From a virus: 64,000 nt of DNA. Shown here one piece after another: positions 42,059-50,615 of this stretch. The stretch is taken from the IMG/VR virus record IMGVR_UViG_3300041411_000178, positions 160,005 to 224,004 of that record; one strand, given 5' to 3'. Position numbers and translations under genes: made by a program. The notes below the pieces were generated by a model. The model searched no databases. It was not told the origin of the DNA and saw only the letters and a list, made by a program, of their open reading frames with translations. Position 1 is the first letter of the stretch. Each line of letters starts with the position of its first letter.

Positions 42059-42723
42059 TGGCTGGTAATCTGATTCCTTCTGGTGGTCTCTTCTTTTACG
42101 TAATCGAAGTGAGCTGGAGTAACGAGAATTCGCAGTTTAACCATCTCGCTAAGACTACCCTGAAGTCCACCAACGGACCGATGAGTGTCTACGCAGTGTT
42201 CAGTGATGTTGACATGAACCCTGCGGCAAATGGTCGTTTCTTTACCAAGCAAATAGAAGCGAAGAAGTTCTTTGACGTCGTGTGTGATGATATCAAGCGG
42301 TATGGTAATCCGCTAATCAATGGCATGACCCTGGAAGAAACCCATGCATGGGCGGATGCATTAACCCCGTCGGAATATCGGCGGATAGTTAATCCAACCG
42401 ATTATGGCCAGGATGTTGTTTACCGAGAATACGCCGGCGTTCAAGTAGTAGGGGAACGTAATTCTTTCGAACTCCTCGAGCTTGACGAGGGCGAAGAAGA
42501 ACTACCTCTTTACAAAAAGAATCATGACGACTATTTTTGCATCCGGGTGGACCTCACCGAACACCAGGACGAAAATGTGCTGGCCTTCCTGTACATGAAG
42601 GAGCGGGATAGTGTTGTCCCTGTAATGGACGAGCTGCTCGATACCTTTATCAACGTTGAGGTTGTGGTAAGTAGCGTCGAAAGGCTCAAAGCTCTGATGG
42701 GCATTCCTGTAGACCAGGATTAA
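42058..42723 (+). CDS. Unknown 221-aa protein
   Basis: The start is in a TAATG overlap; a longer in-frame extension through the membrane gene is rejected. A beta-rich N-terminal part, a helical middle (TLEETHAWADALTPSEYRRI), and an acidic C-terminal half. Last gene of the unit from 39148; a hairpin follows 10 bp later. Confidence 0.7.
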   Translation: MAGNLIPSGGLFFYVIEVSWSNENSQFNHLAKTTLKSTNGPMSVYAVFSDVDMNPAANGRFFTKQIEAKKFFDVVCDDIKRYGNPLINGMTLEETHAWADALTPSEYRRIVNPTDYGQDVVYREYAGVQVVGERNSFELLELDEGEEELPLYKKNHDDYFCIRVDLTEHQDENVLAFLYMKERDSVVPVMDELLDTFINVEVVVSSVERLKALMGIPVDQD

Positions 42724-42733
42724 CACCGATACA

Positions 42734-42753
42734 CCCTCTCCTTCGGGAGAGGG
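42734..42753 (+). terminator. Perfect UUCG hairpin terminator
   Basis: CCCTCTCC-TTCG-GGAGAGGG followed by ATTATTTAAG. Confidence 0.85.
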
Positions 42754-42781
42754 ATTATTTAAGATACATTCTTTTTTGGAC

Positions 42782-42790
42782 CTATATTAC
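42782..42790 (+). promoter_or_regulatory. phiKZ-type early promoter motif, site 6 (CTATATTAC)
   Basis: TTTGGACCTATATTACCAATGTGATT contains an exact TATATTAC, the phiKZ early core. It lies 50 bp before the ATG at 42841 and 28 bp after the terminator. Confidence 0.75.
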
Positions 42791-42840
42791 CAATGTGATT
42801 AAGACAATTAAGTCTTTCACCAACGTAAAAGGATTCCGCC

Positions 42841-43212
42841 ATGTCTAATGAATTGAATACCCCTATCCGTCGTCGTGTTGTTGCAACCATGACCCGTGGT
42901 AAGTCCAAAGAAGTGATCATGGTTCGTCACTTCAGCTACTTCGATACTGCAATGCCTCGCATGTTGCAGCTGGCCATCAGCTACTGCAACGAAGGTGACT
43001 TCATCGAATTCGCCAGTACCGAGATCGGTCACCAGCTCGGCGTGCTGCACATCCGCAAAGGCGGTCGCTTTGAAATGGAGATGAGTCCTCTGGTTAAGTC
43101 CAGCCCATCCCTGCTCAAGTTGATGACCGAAGACAACAGCAAACAGAACAGTCTGGTAACGGCCGCCCTGAACAAGGCCAAGAACACTCACCATTCGCGT
43201 TCCATTCACTAA
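42841..43212 (+). CDS. Unknown 123-aa protein, head of an early unit
   Basis: ATG after AAAAGGATTCCGCC. A basic start (TPIRRRVVATMTRGKSKE) precedes an alpha/beta core and a Lys/Asn/His-rich end. First of three genes under promoter site 6. No recognised family. Confidence 0.7.
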   Translation: MSNELNTPIRRRVVATMTRGKSKEVIMVRHFSYFDTAMPRMLQLAISYCNEGDFIEFASTEIGHQLGVLHIRKGGRFEMEMSPLVKSSPSLLKLMTEDNSKQNSLVTAALNKAKNTHHSRSIH

Positions 43213-43222
43213 GGATTATTCC

Positions 43223-43828
43223 ATGCAACTGCATTCCAAAGCTCGTGCTGTAGGTGAAATCGTTTTCCCTGAATTCTCCGGGGCACACGTTTACATGGCT
43301 CGCAACCTTGTGGGTCATCCGCTGGAAGGCGTTCCTGAAGCCTATCACGGCATCGTCAGCAACATGCTCCAGCAAGCAGGTATCCCAGAACACACCGGGT
43401 TCTACGTGACCATCGATGAGCAGTTCCTGAAGGCTTCCAACAAGCTTCGCCGGGGCGGTGTGCATATCGACGGCAACTACCTGTTCAGTTGGGGCAGTAG
43501 CGGTGGTTGGTTGAACGGTACCCCTGGTCGTATGCTGACCGAGGATCAACACCGTCTGCAATACCAGTCGGAACTCGGCGGGGTTGTCATGGCAAGTAGC
43601 TTTGTTGCTTGCGAAGGTTTCCTCGGGACTGTCAACGGTGCAGCAGGACACGGGGGTGATTGTGAACACCTGCGCGATGAGCTGACCAAGCTGGAAAGTT
43701 TCTGGTTGAAAGAGAACGTGGTTTACCTCGGTAACTCCACGTTTGTTCACGAAGGCCATGTGGTCAGCAAAGACACCAATCGTCAGCTGATTCGCATTAC
43801 GCTCGACACAACGTATCAATATCAATAG
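43223..43828 (+). CDS. Possible 2-oxoglutarate/Fe(II) oxygenase-like protein (201 aa)
   Basis: The sequence GGVHIDGNY gives an H81-x-D83 pair. A distal histidine lies in TFVHEGHVV (H176 or H179), and an Arg 8-12 residues later (R187 or R191, in NRQLIRITL). The order HxD...H...R and beta-rich spacing fit the double-stranded beta-helix of 2OG-Fe(II) oxygenases. The region between (SWGSSGGWLNG...GGDCEHL) is unlike any specific family I know. Substrate unknown; a nucleic-acid or protein hydroxylase would be conceivable. Early unit of site 6. Confidence 0.5.
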   Translation: MQLHSKARAVGEIVFPEFSGAHVYMARNLVGHPLEGVPEAYHGIVSNMLQQAGIPEHTGFYVTIDEQFLKASNKLRRGGVHIDGNYLFSWGSSGGWLNGTPGRMLTEDQHRLQYQSELGGVVMASSFVACEGFLGTVNGAAGHGGDCEHLRDELTKLESFWLKENVVYLGNSTFVHEGHVVSKDTNRQLIRITLDTTYQYQ

Positions 43829-43852
43829 CGTCACTTAAAAGGAGTAAGCGTC

Positions 43853-44116
43853 ATGGGTCAGGTCGTTCAATTGTTTCCTCAGAAAGCCACTTACGTCCGT
43901 GGGCTGAAAGCTATCGAGCTGGACAGAAAGCTTAAGCTGTACCGTCGGATTGAAGAAATGGAATTCACGAAGAAAGTATTTGTCGACCTGATCACCCAGC
44001 TGGAGAATCCTAAAGATTCTTTCTTGGCTCGGCAGATGGCGGCAGAAACTCAACGTGACATTGACAAAGCTGTAGCAGAGTTTACCGGTCTCTACGGTTC
44101 ACTCGATAACTGGTAA
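43853..44116 (+). CDS. Small helical protein with MGQV start (87 aa)
   Basis: Starts MGQVVQLFPQ, like the MGEV proteins at 40690 and 40925. The rest is a continuous charged helix pattern (LDRKLKLYRRIEEMEF; RDIDKAVAEFTGLYG), likely a coiled coil. ATG after AAGGAGTAAGCGTC. Followed by a bidirectional hairpin. Confidence 0.7.
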   Translation: MGQVVQLFPQKATYVRGLKAIELDRKLKLYRRIEEMEFTKKVFVDLITQLENPKDSFLARQMAAETQRDIDKAVAEFTGLYGSLDNW

Positions 44117-44123
44117 GCGGCTA

Positions 44124-44157
44124 TACTCCTCCTAACCCATTTGGGTTAGGAGGAGTA
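44124..44157. terminator. Bidirectional terminator
   Basis: TACTCCTCCTAACCC-ATTT-GGGTTAGGAGGAGTA, a perfect 15-bp stem between convergent stops at 44116 (+) and 44167 (-). Confidence 0.85.
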
Positions 44158-44166
44158 CACTGTCTA

Positions 44167-45165
44167 TCAATTTTCTTTTGTTTTTACAACGCAGGACTCG
44201 ATACCCTTGGCGATCTCGCTGAGGCATTCGCGCGTTCTTTCTGCGATCTTGACCACTGTCACGATAGTTGCCATGTTGCGCTTGAGCTCGGTGATCTCTT
44301 CGATCAGCTCTTGCTTGGTGTACTGAGTGCCCCGGCCACCGTGGTCGATCTTTTGCTGAATGTCCTTGATGGCATGTTCGTGTTCGCCCTTCATCGCCTT
44401 GATGGTCAACAGACTGTTGTCTGTGGCTTCGAGGCAACGCTTAGCGTAAGCCACCCAGGCCTTGGCTTCAGCCAAACCTTTAGTCGGCTCCTTGATGCCT
44501 GTGAAGCCGTTCAAGAAGTGTTCGATGGCATGACCCAGTGACTCACGATCACCCTTGCCCTTTTTGTACTCTTCCTGACGTGCTTTCAGGTCTTCGTAGA
44601 GCTTGTTGAACTCCTTGGTCAGGGCGTTCATCCGTGGCTTGTCAGTCAGGCTCGCGTCGAAGACTTCTTTGACCAATGCCGTAGCGGTCTGCTTGGCCTT
44701 GGCCGGTTCAGCGATTTTGGCGTCAGCAACTTTCTTCTTGAGTTCCTTTTTCTTCGGACCCTCCGGAAGCTTGTCGACTTTCTTCTCAACGTTAGCAACG
44801 ACCGCTTTGACGTTGGCTTCAGTCACCTGTGGGGACTCAACATCCTTGAGAGCTTCTTCAGCGCCTTTGACAGACGCCTTGGCGGCTTCCGAGTCTTCCT
44901 TGTTCTTCTTGCCGAAGAAGAAGTCCCAGATGGAGGTGAACATTTTCTTCACGAACTCCCAGGCTTTCGCGAGACCATCACCGATGTCGCTCAGGAGGCC
45001 CTCAGTGCCCGTTACAGACGAACGCGTTACGTCATTGCTGTCGAGTACGGCAATCAGATAACGTTGCGCAGCGGAGAGGTCAAGGCTTTCAGTGCCCTTC
45101 AACGTATCGAGCATGCCGTCCAGCATGGTTTCAACGTGACTTGCTTCCGGAATAGTGTCGTACAT
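44167..45165 (-). CDS. Helical, probably virion-internal protein (332 aa)
   Basis: Almost entirely helical and Lys/Glu/Ala-rich, with a Trp/Phe-rich amphipathic stretch at about 67-90 (KAWEFVKKMFTSIWDFFFG) that may touch membranes. Long coiled-coil-like segments follow (EEALKDVE; LYEDLKARQEEYKKG). Such proteins occur as internal head or injected proteins in large phages. Assignment is by composition and context only. Transcribed with the helicase upstream, gap 20 bp. Confidence 0.65.
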   Translation of the reverse strand: MYDTIPEASHVETMLDGMLDTLKGTESLDLSAAQRYLIAVLDSNDVTRSSVTGTEGLLSDIGDGLAKAWEFVKKMFTSIWDFFFGKKNKEDSEAAKASVKGAEEALKDVESPQVTEANVKAVVANVEKKVDKLPEGPKKKELKKKVADAKIAEPAKAKQTATALVKEVFDASLTDKPRMNALTKEFNKLYEDLKARQEEYKKGKGDRESLGHAIEHFLNGFTGIKEPTKGLAEAKAWVAYAKRCLEATDNSLLTIKAMKGEHEHAIKDIQQKIDHGGRGTQYTKQELIEEITELKRNMATIVTVVKIAERTRECLSEIAKGIESCVVKTKEN

Positions 45166-45185
45166 GGTGTAACTTCCTTTAAAGG

Positions 45186-48029
45186 TTAGAAAAGGGAAAG
45201 AACGCTGTTGGTCAGTTTAAGCGGTCGCCCGGTTGGTTCTTCGCTGATATCGAGACACTCTTCACCCGTTACGTTAGCAAACGCCACGTGACCGTCCATA
45301 CGACCCATCAGAGCATCCACCTGTTCTTTACTCCAGGCCAAGATGTCCAGACTGCGTGTGGTGATGTTGAGTTTGTCGCCTGTGTCCATGTCGAGCATCC
45401 GGAAGAAGCATTGAGATGCATCCTGTCCGGTACGCCAGATACGACCTTTTACTTGTCGCAGTTCATGTTCCCGGAATGGGGAATCCAGCCCGATGATTTG
45501 GTTGGCCATTAGCAACGGATAACCTTCTTTCAAGCTGTTATACACAGCCACCAGTGGGTTGGTCCGTTCGTCATCGGCAAACTGCTTGATGGTTGGCTCA
45601 CGATCACTGCTGTTCTCACCGAACACCGATACAGGCTTGTAACCCTGAGCGGTTAAGTAATCAACCGACAGTTTCAAGGCTTCAACGTAAGAGGTAAAGA
45701 TGACTGTCTTCTTCTCTACGTCGTCGATGTACTTAGGCAGTTCAGCATGTTCGATCAGCGACTTGATCGCATTGATTCGAGCACGACCCAGTACGTTACC
45801 CAATGCTTCACCACGGATCTTTAATGCCAGGTACTTAACAGCCGATTTCACGTTACGGAACTCAGCCAACTCTGGGCCTTTCAAACCACGCTCGATATCC
45901 TCCTCTACAGCCTTACAGAAGGCGCTGTCAGCAGCGTCCGTAAAGTTGTTGTACCCTTGGGTGCGGAACCGATTAACGATCGCCTTGTAGCGCTGTAGCG
46001 CGGCCAGCTCTTTAGGGTGCTTGAGAACGGTGTATTCATAGCGTTGAACCACATCGTTATAGAACACGATGAACTCTGCCATGTGTGCATTGTAGAAACG
46101 AACCCGCTCCACGATGTACGTCTGCATTGCCAAACGAATGGCTTCCAAGGTGTATTGTTCCCCATTGGGGATTTTAACCTTGATGATTTCAAACGGAGGA
46201 GGGTCCCCCATACCGGCCAGTTCAGGGATTGAGAACTTACCACGACCAATGCGGTTAGCCAACAGCGAGATCAGCGCAGGGCGGTTACGACCATAGCTCG
46301 CCATGAAGAACTCTCTGGCGTACTTGTCGAAGTGTTTGTCGATGATGCAGGTGATGGGATAGATCTCGCTCCCAAGTGCCTTCAGCGGTGTCCCAGACAT
46401 CGGTAGAGACTCTTCGAACAACCCGTCATCCGCCAGTTCTACCAAGCGACGTGTCTGCTTAGACTTCATGTCGCTGAAGTTGTGAGACTCGTCGACAATC
46501 AGGTTGAACTGTTTCTTGTTGCGCTTCTTGGCTTCGTTGAACCATTTACGCAAGTGGTCGTAGTGATTACCCTGGAGGAACTCGTAGTGGATGACGTAGT
46601 AGTCGTAATCGTCAGTCAACAAGCGACCCGACGTAGACGTCCACACACGAGGAGGTTCTTTGAACTTGCCCTTAAAGGTACCAAGCCAAACTTCCTCCAC
46701 GAGGTTCAGAGGGCAGATGATAATGCACTTGTTATCGTTCACCAACATCGACCACATTAGCGACGTTAGCGTGTTGTGGGTTACGATCCAGTTATCAACA
46801 ATGTAGAGGTGATCTTCACTGTCAATACTGATGCACGCTGTTTCGATCTGAGGCTGTTGCTGGATGGCGACTAGCTTCAGCTTGAGTTTCATGAACTGAG
46901 TAACGTCGAGGATATCACCCAACGACAGGTTCACCAAACTGTCCACCAACCAGACCATATCACGGTGTTTGAAGTCCACCTTGAACATGTTCCCGAAAGC
47001 TTCCAGCGAAGCGATGCCACCCAGACTCCACATTAGCTTCTGGAAGTTGCTTGCGCCGTAAAGGTTGTCCATGACTGCGCAGACGCCGAACTCCGATACA
47101 TGGCAGGCTGACAGTTCGATCATGTGCTTGGCAATCTGCCGACGATCGACGTAGGAAAGTTCTGTCACTGGGTCAGCCATATGTATACCGGCACTCAGCA
47201 ACTTGGTGGCGATCTCCAACAGGTCCAGTTCAGAGGGTTCTACTTCCTCACCCACATCACCCACCAAAGGGATGTGGTAACTGAACTGATCGAAGTGGTT
47301 AACGATGTCCTTGGTCGTGGTGACGTACGTCTGACCAACAGCATGACCGTCTTGGTTCACACCAGCTTCTGCCACTTCCCACAAGTGCAGCGGATGGGAG
47401 TCAGCGGTACGACCGTCTTCAAAGGTAAAACGGAAACTCTCTGTTACGCCCTGAGGGAAGTAGCCGGTGATATTGGCAACGTTCCCCTTGGGTCCTATCA
47501 CCTGATCACCTATCTTAAGGTCACCTAGGCGCTTCCAGCCACCGGGTACTTTGACCTGTGTGCTGAGCGGCATTGCCTTACCACTACCCACCGCAGCATC
47601 CAGCAGCAATCCTTTAAGGTGATAGCTTGGGGTGATGATGGGGTATTGCTCCAAGAACTCACGTTGCTTGGGGAACGGTGTGACGTTAAGACGCTCCAGC
47701 TTCTTGAAGTCGAACTGTCTTTTGATGGGATTGACGGTGTCTTTAATCCAGGTTTCAGTTTCCAGCAGGTGTTTTAATTCTGCCAGCTCTCTACGACGGC
47801 TACGGAGGTTACGAACTTTAAGCAGTTCACCCAGGGCAAGGTGTAGTTCCACCAAAAAGAAGTTATGAACCTTGATGGAGTCCCAGGTCTCTCTACGGAT
47901 CTGCCATTTGGTGATCAGTGAGCTGCTGTAGAACTTTTCGATGTCTCGTGCCAGTGCGCCGTATGAAACTCCTGTGATATGTACAAAGACCCCAGTTTGC
48001 TTTACAGCAACTGAAAATAAGTTAAACAT
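45186..48029 (-). CDS. SF2/SNF2-type helicase interrupted by an intein (947 aa precursor)
   Basis: ATG at 48029 behind GGAGGCAGTTC; a longer frame upstream crosses the divergent gene and is rejected. After intein removal (residues 152-419) the 679-aa protein has Walker A AAVGSGKT, Walker B VDESHN (512-517), motif III SGTP, and motif VI QVKGRIWRTGQ (859-869), the pattern of SNF2-type ATP-driven DNA translocases. Role may be transcription, replication or DNA handling. Splicing must restore the ATP site, since the intein splits GSGK/T. Confidence 0.88.
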   Translation of the reverse strand: MFNLFSVAVKQTGVFVHITGVSYGALARDIEKFYSSSLITKWQIRRETWDSIKVHNFFLVELHLALGELLKVRNLRSRRRELAELKHLLETETWIKDTVNPIKRQFDFKKLERLNVTPFPKQREFLEQYPIITPSYHLKGLLLDAAVGSGKAMPLSTQVKVPGGWKRLGDLKIGDQVIGPKGNVANITGYFPQGVTESFRFTFEDGRTADSHPLHLWEVAEAGVNQDGHAVGQTYVTTTKDIVNHFDQFSYHIPLVGDVGEEVEPSELDLLEIATKLLSAGIHMADPVTELSYVDRRQIAKHMIELSACHVSEFGVCAVMDNLYGASNFQKLMWSLGGIASLEAFGNMFKVDFKHRDMVWLVDSLVNLSLGDILDVTQFMKLKLKLVAIQQQPQIETACISIDSEDHLYIVDNWIVTHNTLTSLMWSMLVNDNKCIIICPLNLVEEVWLGTFKGKFKEPPRVWTSTSGRLLTDDYDYYVIHYEFLQGNHYDHLRKWFNEAKKRNKKQFNLIVDESHNFSDMKSKQTRRLVELADDGLFEESLPMSGTPLKALGSEIYPITCIIDKHFDKYAREFFMASYGRNRPALISLLANRIGRGKFSIPELAGMGDPPPFEIIKVKIPNGEQYTLEAIRLAMQTYIVERVRFYNAHMAEFIVFYNDVVQRYEYTVLKHPKELAALQRYKAIVNRFRTQGYNNFTDAADSAFCKAVEEDIERGLKGPELAEFRNVKSAVKYLALKIRGEALGNVLGRARINAIKSLIEHAELPKYIDDVEKKTVIFTSYVEALKLSVDYLTAQGYKPVSVFGENSSDREPTIKQFADDERTNPLVAVYNSLKEGYPLLMANQIIGLDSPFREHELRQVKGRIWRTGQDASQCFFRMLDMDTGDKLNITTRSLDILAWSKEQVDALMGRMDGHVAFANVTGEECLDISEEPTGRPLKLTNSVLSLF
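46773..47576 (-). other. Class 3-type intein inside the helicase Walker A (268 aa)
   Basis: The intein begins with Ala (GSGK|AMPLSTQVKV) and ends VTHN before Thr. Block A is present (GDQVIGPKG). Block B ends HPLHLW (H64, W66 of the intein). Block F has C248 (ETACIS). Block G is T266-H267-N268. W, C and T at these places are the diagnostic triad of class 3 inteins, which use the block F Cys as nucleophile instead of residue 1. The 110-180 region has FQKLMWSLGG, a remnant resembling a LAGLIDADG endonuclease without two clear motifs. Confidence 0.85.
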
Positions 48030-48070
48030 GAACTGCCTCCGATGGCACCCATTTAAAAAGAGGGAAAGTG

Positions 48071-49816
48071 ATGAGCGAAGAAAAGAAAGGTGAAGCCAGC
48101 GGTATTCCTGTGGATCTGACGGACTGGAACAGCCACATGGACCTCCTAAGCGATGTCGTTCAATTGCCCATCGGTCCGGATGACGGAGCCAAGGACGTAG
48201 CACTCGCCGGTTATGTTGCTCCTACCTACGAAAATGGCGTAGCGAACGGCTTCGTTGGCACCGAGGAAGAATGGAACGAACTGGTAGCCAAGCATCGTGC
48301 CGAGGCTCCGAAAGAAGGTTACATCGAGCAGATGGTTGTTGAAACCCACACCCCGGAAAGCTTCGGGGAACTGCTGAAAGAAATGACCACTCCAAAAGAG
48401 GGCGAAGATACCGCCACGCTTGCAGTGGGAACGATCACCGCCATCTCCCCGGAAGAACAAGGTGTTGCCATTGCCAAAGCGGCGCTGGGTGAACCTTGTA
48501 TCGGTCACTTTCTGTTGCTGGATGAAGACGGCAAACCGGCTGAGGTGGAAAGCTTTGCCAGCAGCACCAAAGAAGCCAACCTGGCCAGCAAATTCAGCAG
48601 TGCGCTGTCGGGTATGACGAGCCTGGATCAGATCTTCCCGATTCGCACCGCGCACCCCAACGACCCACTGCCGGGTTGGGCTCAGTCGCTGATCAAGTTC
48701 TATAACTTGGCGGTCTCTGACTTCCAGAGTGACAAACTGACGGTTGATCCTCGTACCGGTCTGTCATTCCCAAGCGACCTACAGATCTTCCGCTACGCTG
48801 GCATGGACGGTGATCAAGAAGTCACCTGGTTCCGCTTTCAGCTGGGTGATCAGTCTCGGTCGTTTGTTGTGCTGTCCAAAGATGTGCCTACGTTCCTCGG
48901 TCAGATGACCGAAGAGAATCCAATGGAATGGACTCACAAACGTCGTGCTTCGGCGAAAGGTTTTGGCCTGAATGTAACCCAAGCGCCTATAGAGTTGCCT
49001 CTGAGCTTCTTCCCGTTCAGCTTCGCCAAAGACCCAATCGACGACCTGTTCGATGGTGACTTTACTCAAGTCAAAGAAGTCTGCGAACGTCTGAACGAAG
49101 ACCTCCGTGGCCGTCTGGGTGAACTCAACCGTATCGCCCTGAAACTGGCAGATCTGATCCCGCAAAAGGACCATGACCTGTACCTCAGCTTCAAAGGCGT
49201 TAACGGTCTCAAGGAAATGAACGTAGCGCTGGATCGTGTCTATCCAAAGCTGCCTGAGTCCGGTGAGATCGTTCTCGGTGATGAGCCGATCAACATCTTC
49301 GAATGGTCTGCGTACAGCAAGGTCGTTCAGGTGAACGTCAAGCGCATCAGCCACGGCACTCGCCAGATCAATCGCATGTTCGACAAGTACCGTGCACTGA
49401 TCAACCCGCATCCGATGATCCAGGAAATCTTTGATACCAACCTCAAAGAACAACTGATGGCATCTAGCCACTTCCTCAACCGTGTGTACGGCTTCTCTGC
49501 TGCATACGGCGTGAAGTACATGGAAGAAGTCGCCAACGAAGTGATCAGCAAGTTGAACGCTCACGGCGGTAACATCGGCCTGGATCTGAATGAGTGGGTT
49601 GTTTACGAATACCACGAAGAAGGTCGTCCAACTCCAATCGAAAGTGAAGAGCTGGACTTCAAGAAGCAGATCCTCAACAGCTACACGCAGAGCTTCGTAG
49701 ACGCCCTCTACGGTTACCTGCTCGACGTGCAGAACCCGTACATCAAACCCTACACTTACCGTACGGTAGTGGAAGGCGATGACGGTATTGAAGTCGGTAC
49801 GATTCGTCAGGTGTAA
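48071..49816 (+). CDS. Large unknown, probably structural protein with fibre-like module (581 aa)
   Basis: ATG at 48071 after AGAGGGAAAGTG, 41 bp from the divergent helicase start. Residues 53-72 (ENGVANGFVGTEEEWNELV) match the GT...W repeat of the tail fibre. The rest is alpha/beta with a helical C-terminal half. The size, and the convergence with other probable virion genes, suggest a structural or virion-associated protein; no domain identified beyond the module. Confidence 0.7.
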   Translation: MSEEKKGEASGIPVDLTDWNSHMDLLSDVVQLPIGPDDGAKDVALAGYVAPTYENGVANGFVGTEEEWNELVAKHRAEAPKEGYIEQMVVETHTPESFGELLKEMTTPKEGEDTATLAVGTITAISPEEQGVAIAKAALGEPCIGHFLLLDEDGKPAEVESFASSTKEANLASKFSSALSGMTSLDQIFPIRTAHPNDPLPGWAQSLIKFYNLAVSDFQSDKLTVDPRTGLSFPSDLQIFRYAGMDGDQEVTWFRFQLGDQSRSFVVLSKDVPTFLGQMTEENPMEWTHKRRASAKGFGLNVTQAPIELPLSFFPFSFAKDPIDDLFDGDFTQVKEVCERLNEDLRGRLGELNRIALKLADLIPQKDHDLYLSFKGVNGLKEMNVALDRVYPKLPESGEIVLGDEPINIFEWSAYSKVVQVNVKRISHGTRQINRMFDKYRALINPHPMIQEIFDTNLKEQLMASSHFLNRVYGFSAAYGVKYMEEVANEVISKLNAHGGNIGLDLNEWVVYEYHEEGRPTPIESEELDFKKQILNSYTQSFVDALYGYLLDVQNPYIKPYTYRTVVEGDDGIEVGTIRQV

Positions 49817-49827
49817 ACCACGACTAA

Positions 49828-49859
49828 CCTCTAGCAGCCCCCGCAAGGGCTGCTAGAGG
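49828..49859. terminator. Bidirectional terminator with GTTATGGCTGCTT tail
   Basis: CCTCTAGCAGCCC pairs with GGGCTGCTAGAGG around CCGCAA, between convergent stops at 49816 and 49873. Confidence 0.8.
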
Positions 49860-49872
49860 CGTTATGGCTGCT

Positions 49873-50613
49873 TCAGGGCACTGGGATGGGTGGCAGACCA
49901 GCCGCAACCAATGCTTCGTTAGCGCTAGCAAGAGCCGCTTGAGTTGCAGTGAGTTTCGTCTGTGCTTCAGCCAGAGTGGTTTTGGTACCGATAAGATCGG
50001 ATTCCAACTTAGCGATGTACACATCTTTGTTCGCTGCTTGCTGGGTCAGCGCACGTACCTTGGCTACATCGTTGCTGGCATCAGTGATCAAACCCTTACG
50101 GGTGTTCTCATAGGCATCAGCTTGATCCTGACTGACGTAGCCCACAGTTGGGATGGTTCCCAGTCTGACGGACACAACAACACCCAGGGTAGCCTTGATG
50201 TACTGCTTCGTGTGATCCAACACTTGCTGCATGGCCTGAGCCATTGAAGGTGGTACAGGACCCAGGTCAGCGATCATGCACATACGTTCATACGACACAC
50301 CATCAACCAACGGAAACGACGTCAGGTAGGTGGTGGGTACATAAACAGGAGCGCCATTACGGTCCAGCAGTGCACAGATGATAGCGCCGGCATCTTTGGC
50401 ACGTTTCAGTACGGTTGGGAAATCTTCAACAGTTACCCCAACCGGTGCAAACACCAGCGAGTACAAGTCCAGCTTGGCACCTTCCATCTCGTGGATAGTG
50501 CGTGTGGCTTCTACCGTGTAGTAGGTGGACTCGTTTACAACCGCGTTAAACGGAGCTGCCGCTTCGAAGCGACCCGCGGCATTAATAGCCGGGATCATGT
50601 TTTGATCAGCCAT
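49873..50613 (-). CDS. Probable virion protein with C-terminal coiled coil (246 aa)
   Basis: A beta-rich N-terminal 100 residues, a middle alpha/beta part, and a final 65-residue coiled coil (ALTQQAANKDVYIAKLESDL; TLAEAQTKLTATQAAL), ending in GLPPIPVP. Short spacing (2 bp) to the upstream 50616 gene shows co-expression. No family recognised; composition resembles phage baseplate or collar proteins. Confidence 0.65.
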   Translation of the reverse strand: MADQNMIPAINAAGRFEAAAPFNAVVNESTYYTVEATRTIHEMEGAKLDLYSLVFAPVGVTVEDFPTVLKRAKDAGAIICALLDRNGAPVYVPTTYLTSFPLVDGVSYERMCMIADLGPVPPSMAQAMQQVLDHTKQYIKATLGVVVSVRLGTIPTVGYVSQDQADAYENTRKGLITDASNDVAKVRALTQQAANKDVYIAKLESDLIGTKTTLAEAQTKLTATQAALASANEALVAAGLPPIPVP

Positions 50614-50615
50614 GG

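Noticed and set aside
48030-48203. Upstream extension of the helicase frame
   Set aside because: It passes through the divergent gene start. The ATG at 48029 has a good GGAGG site.
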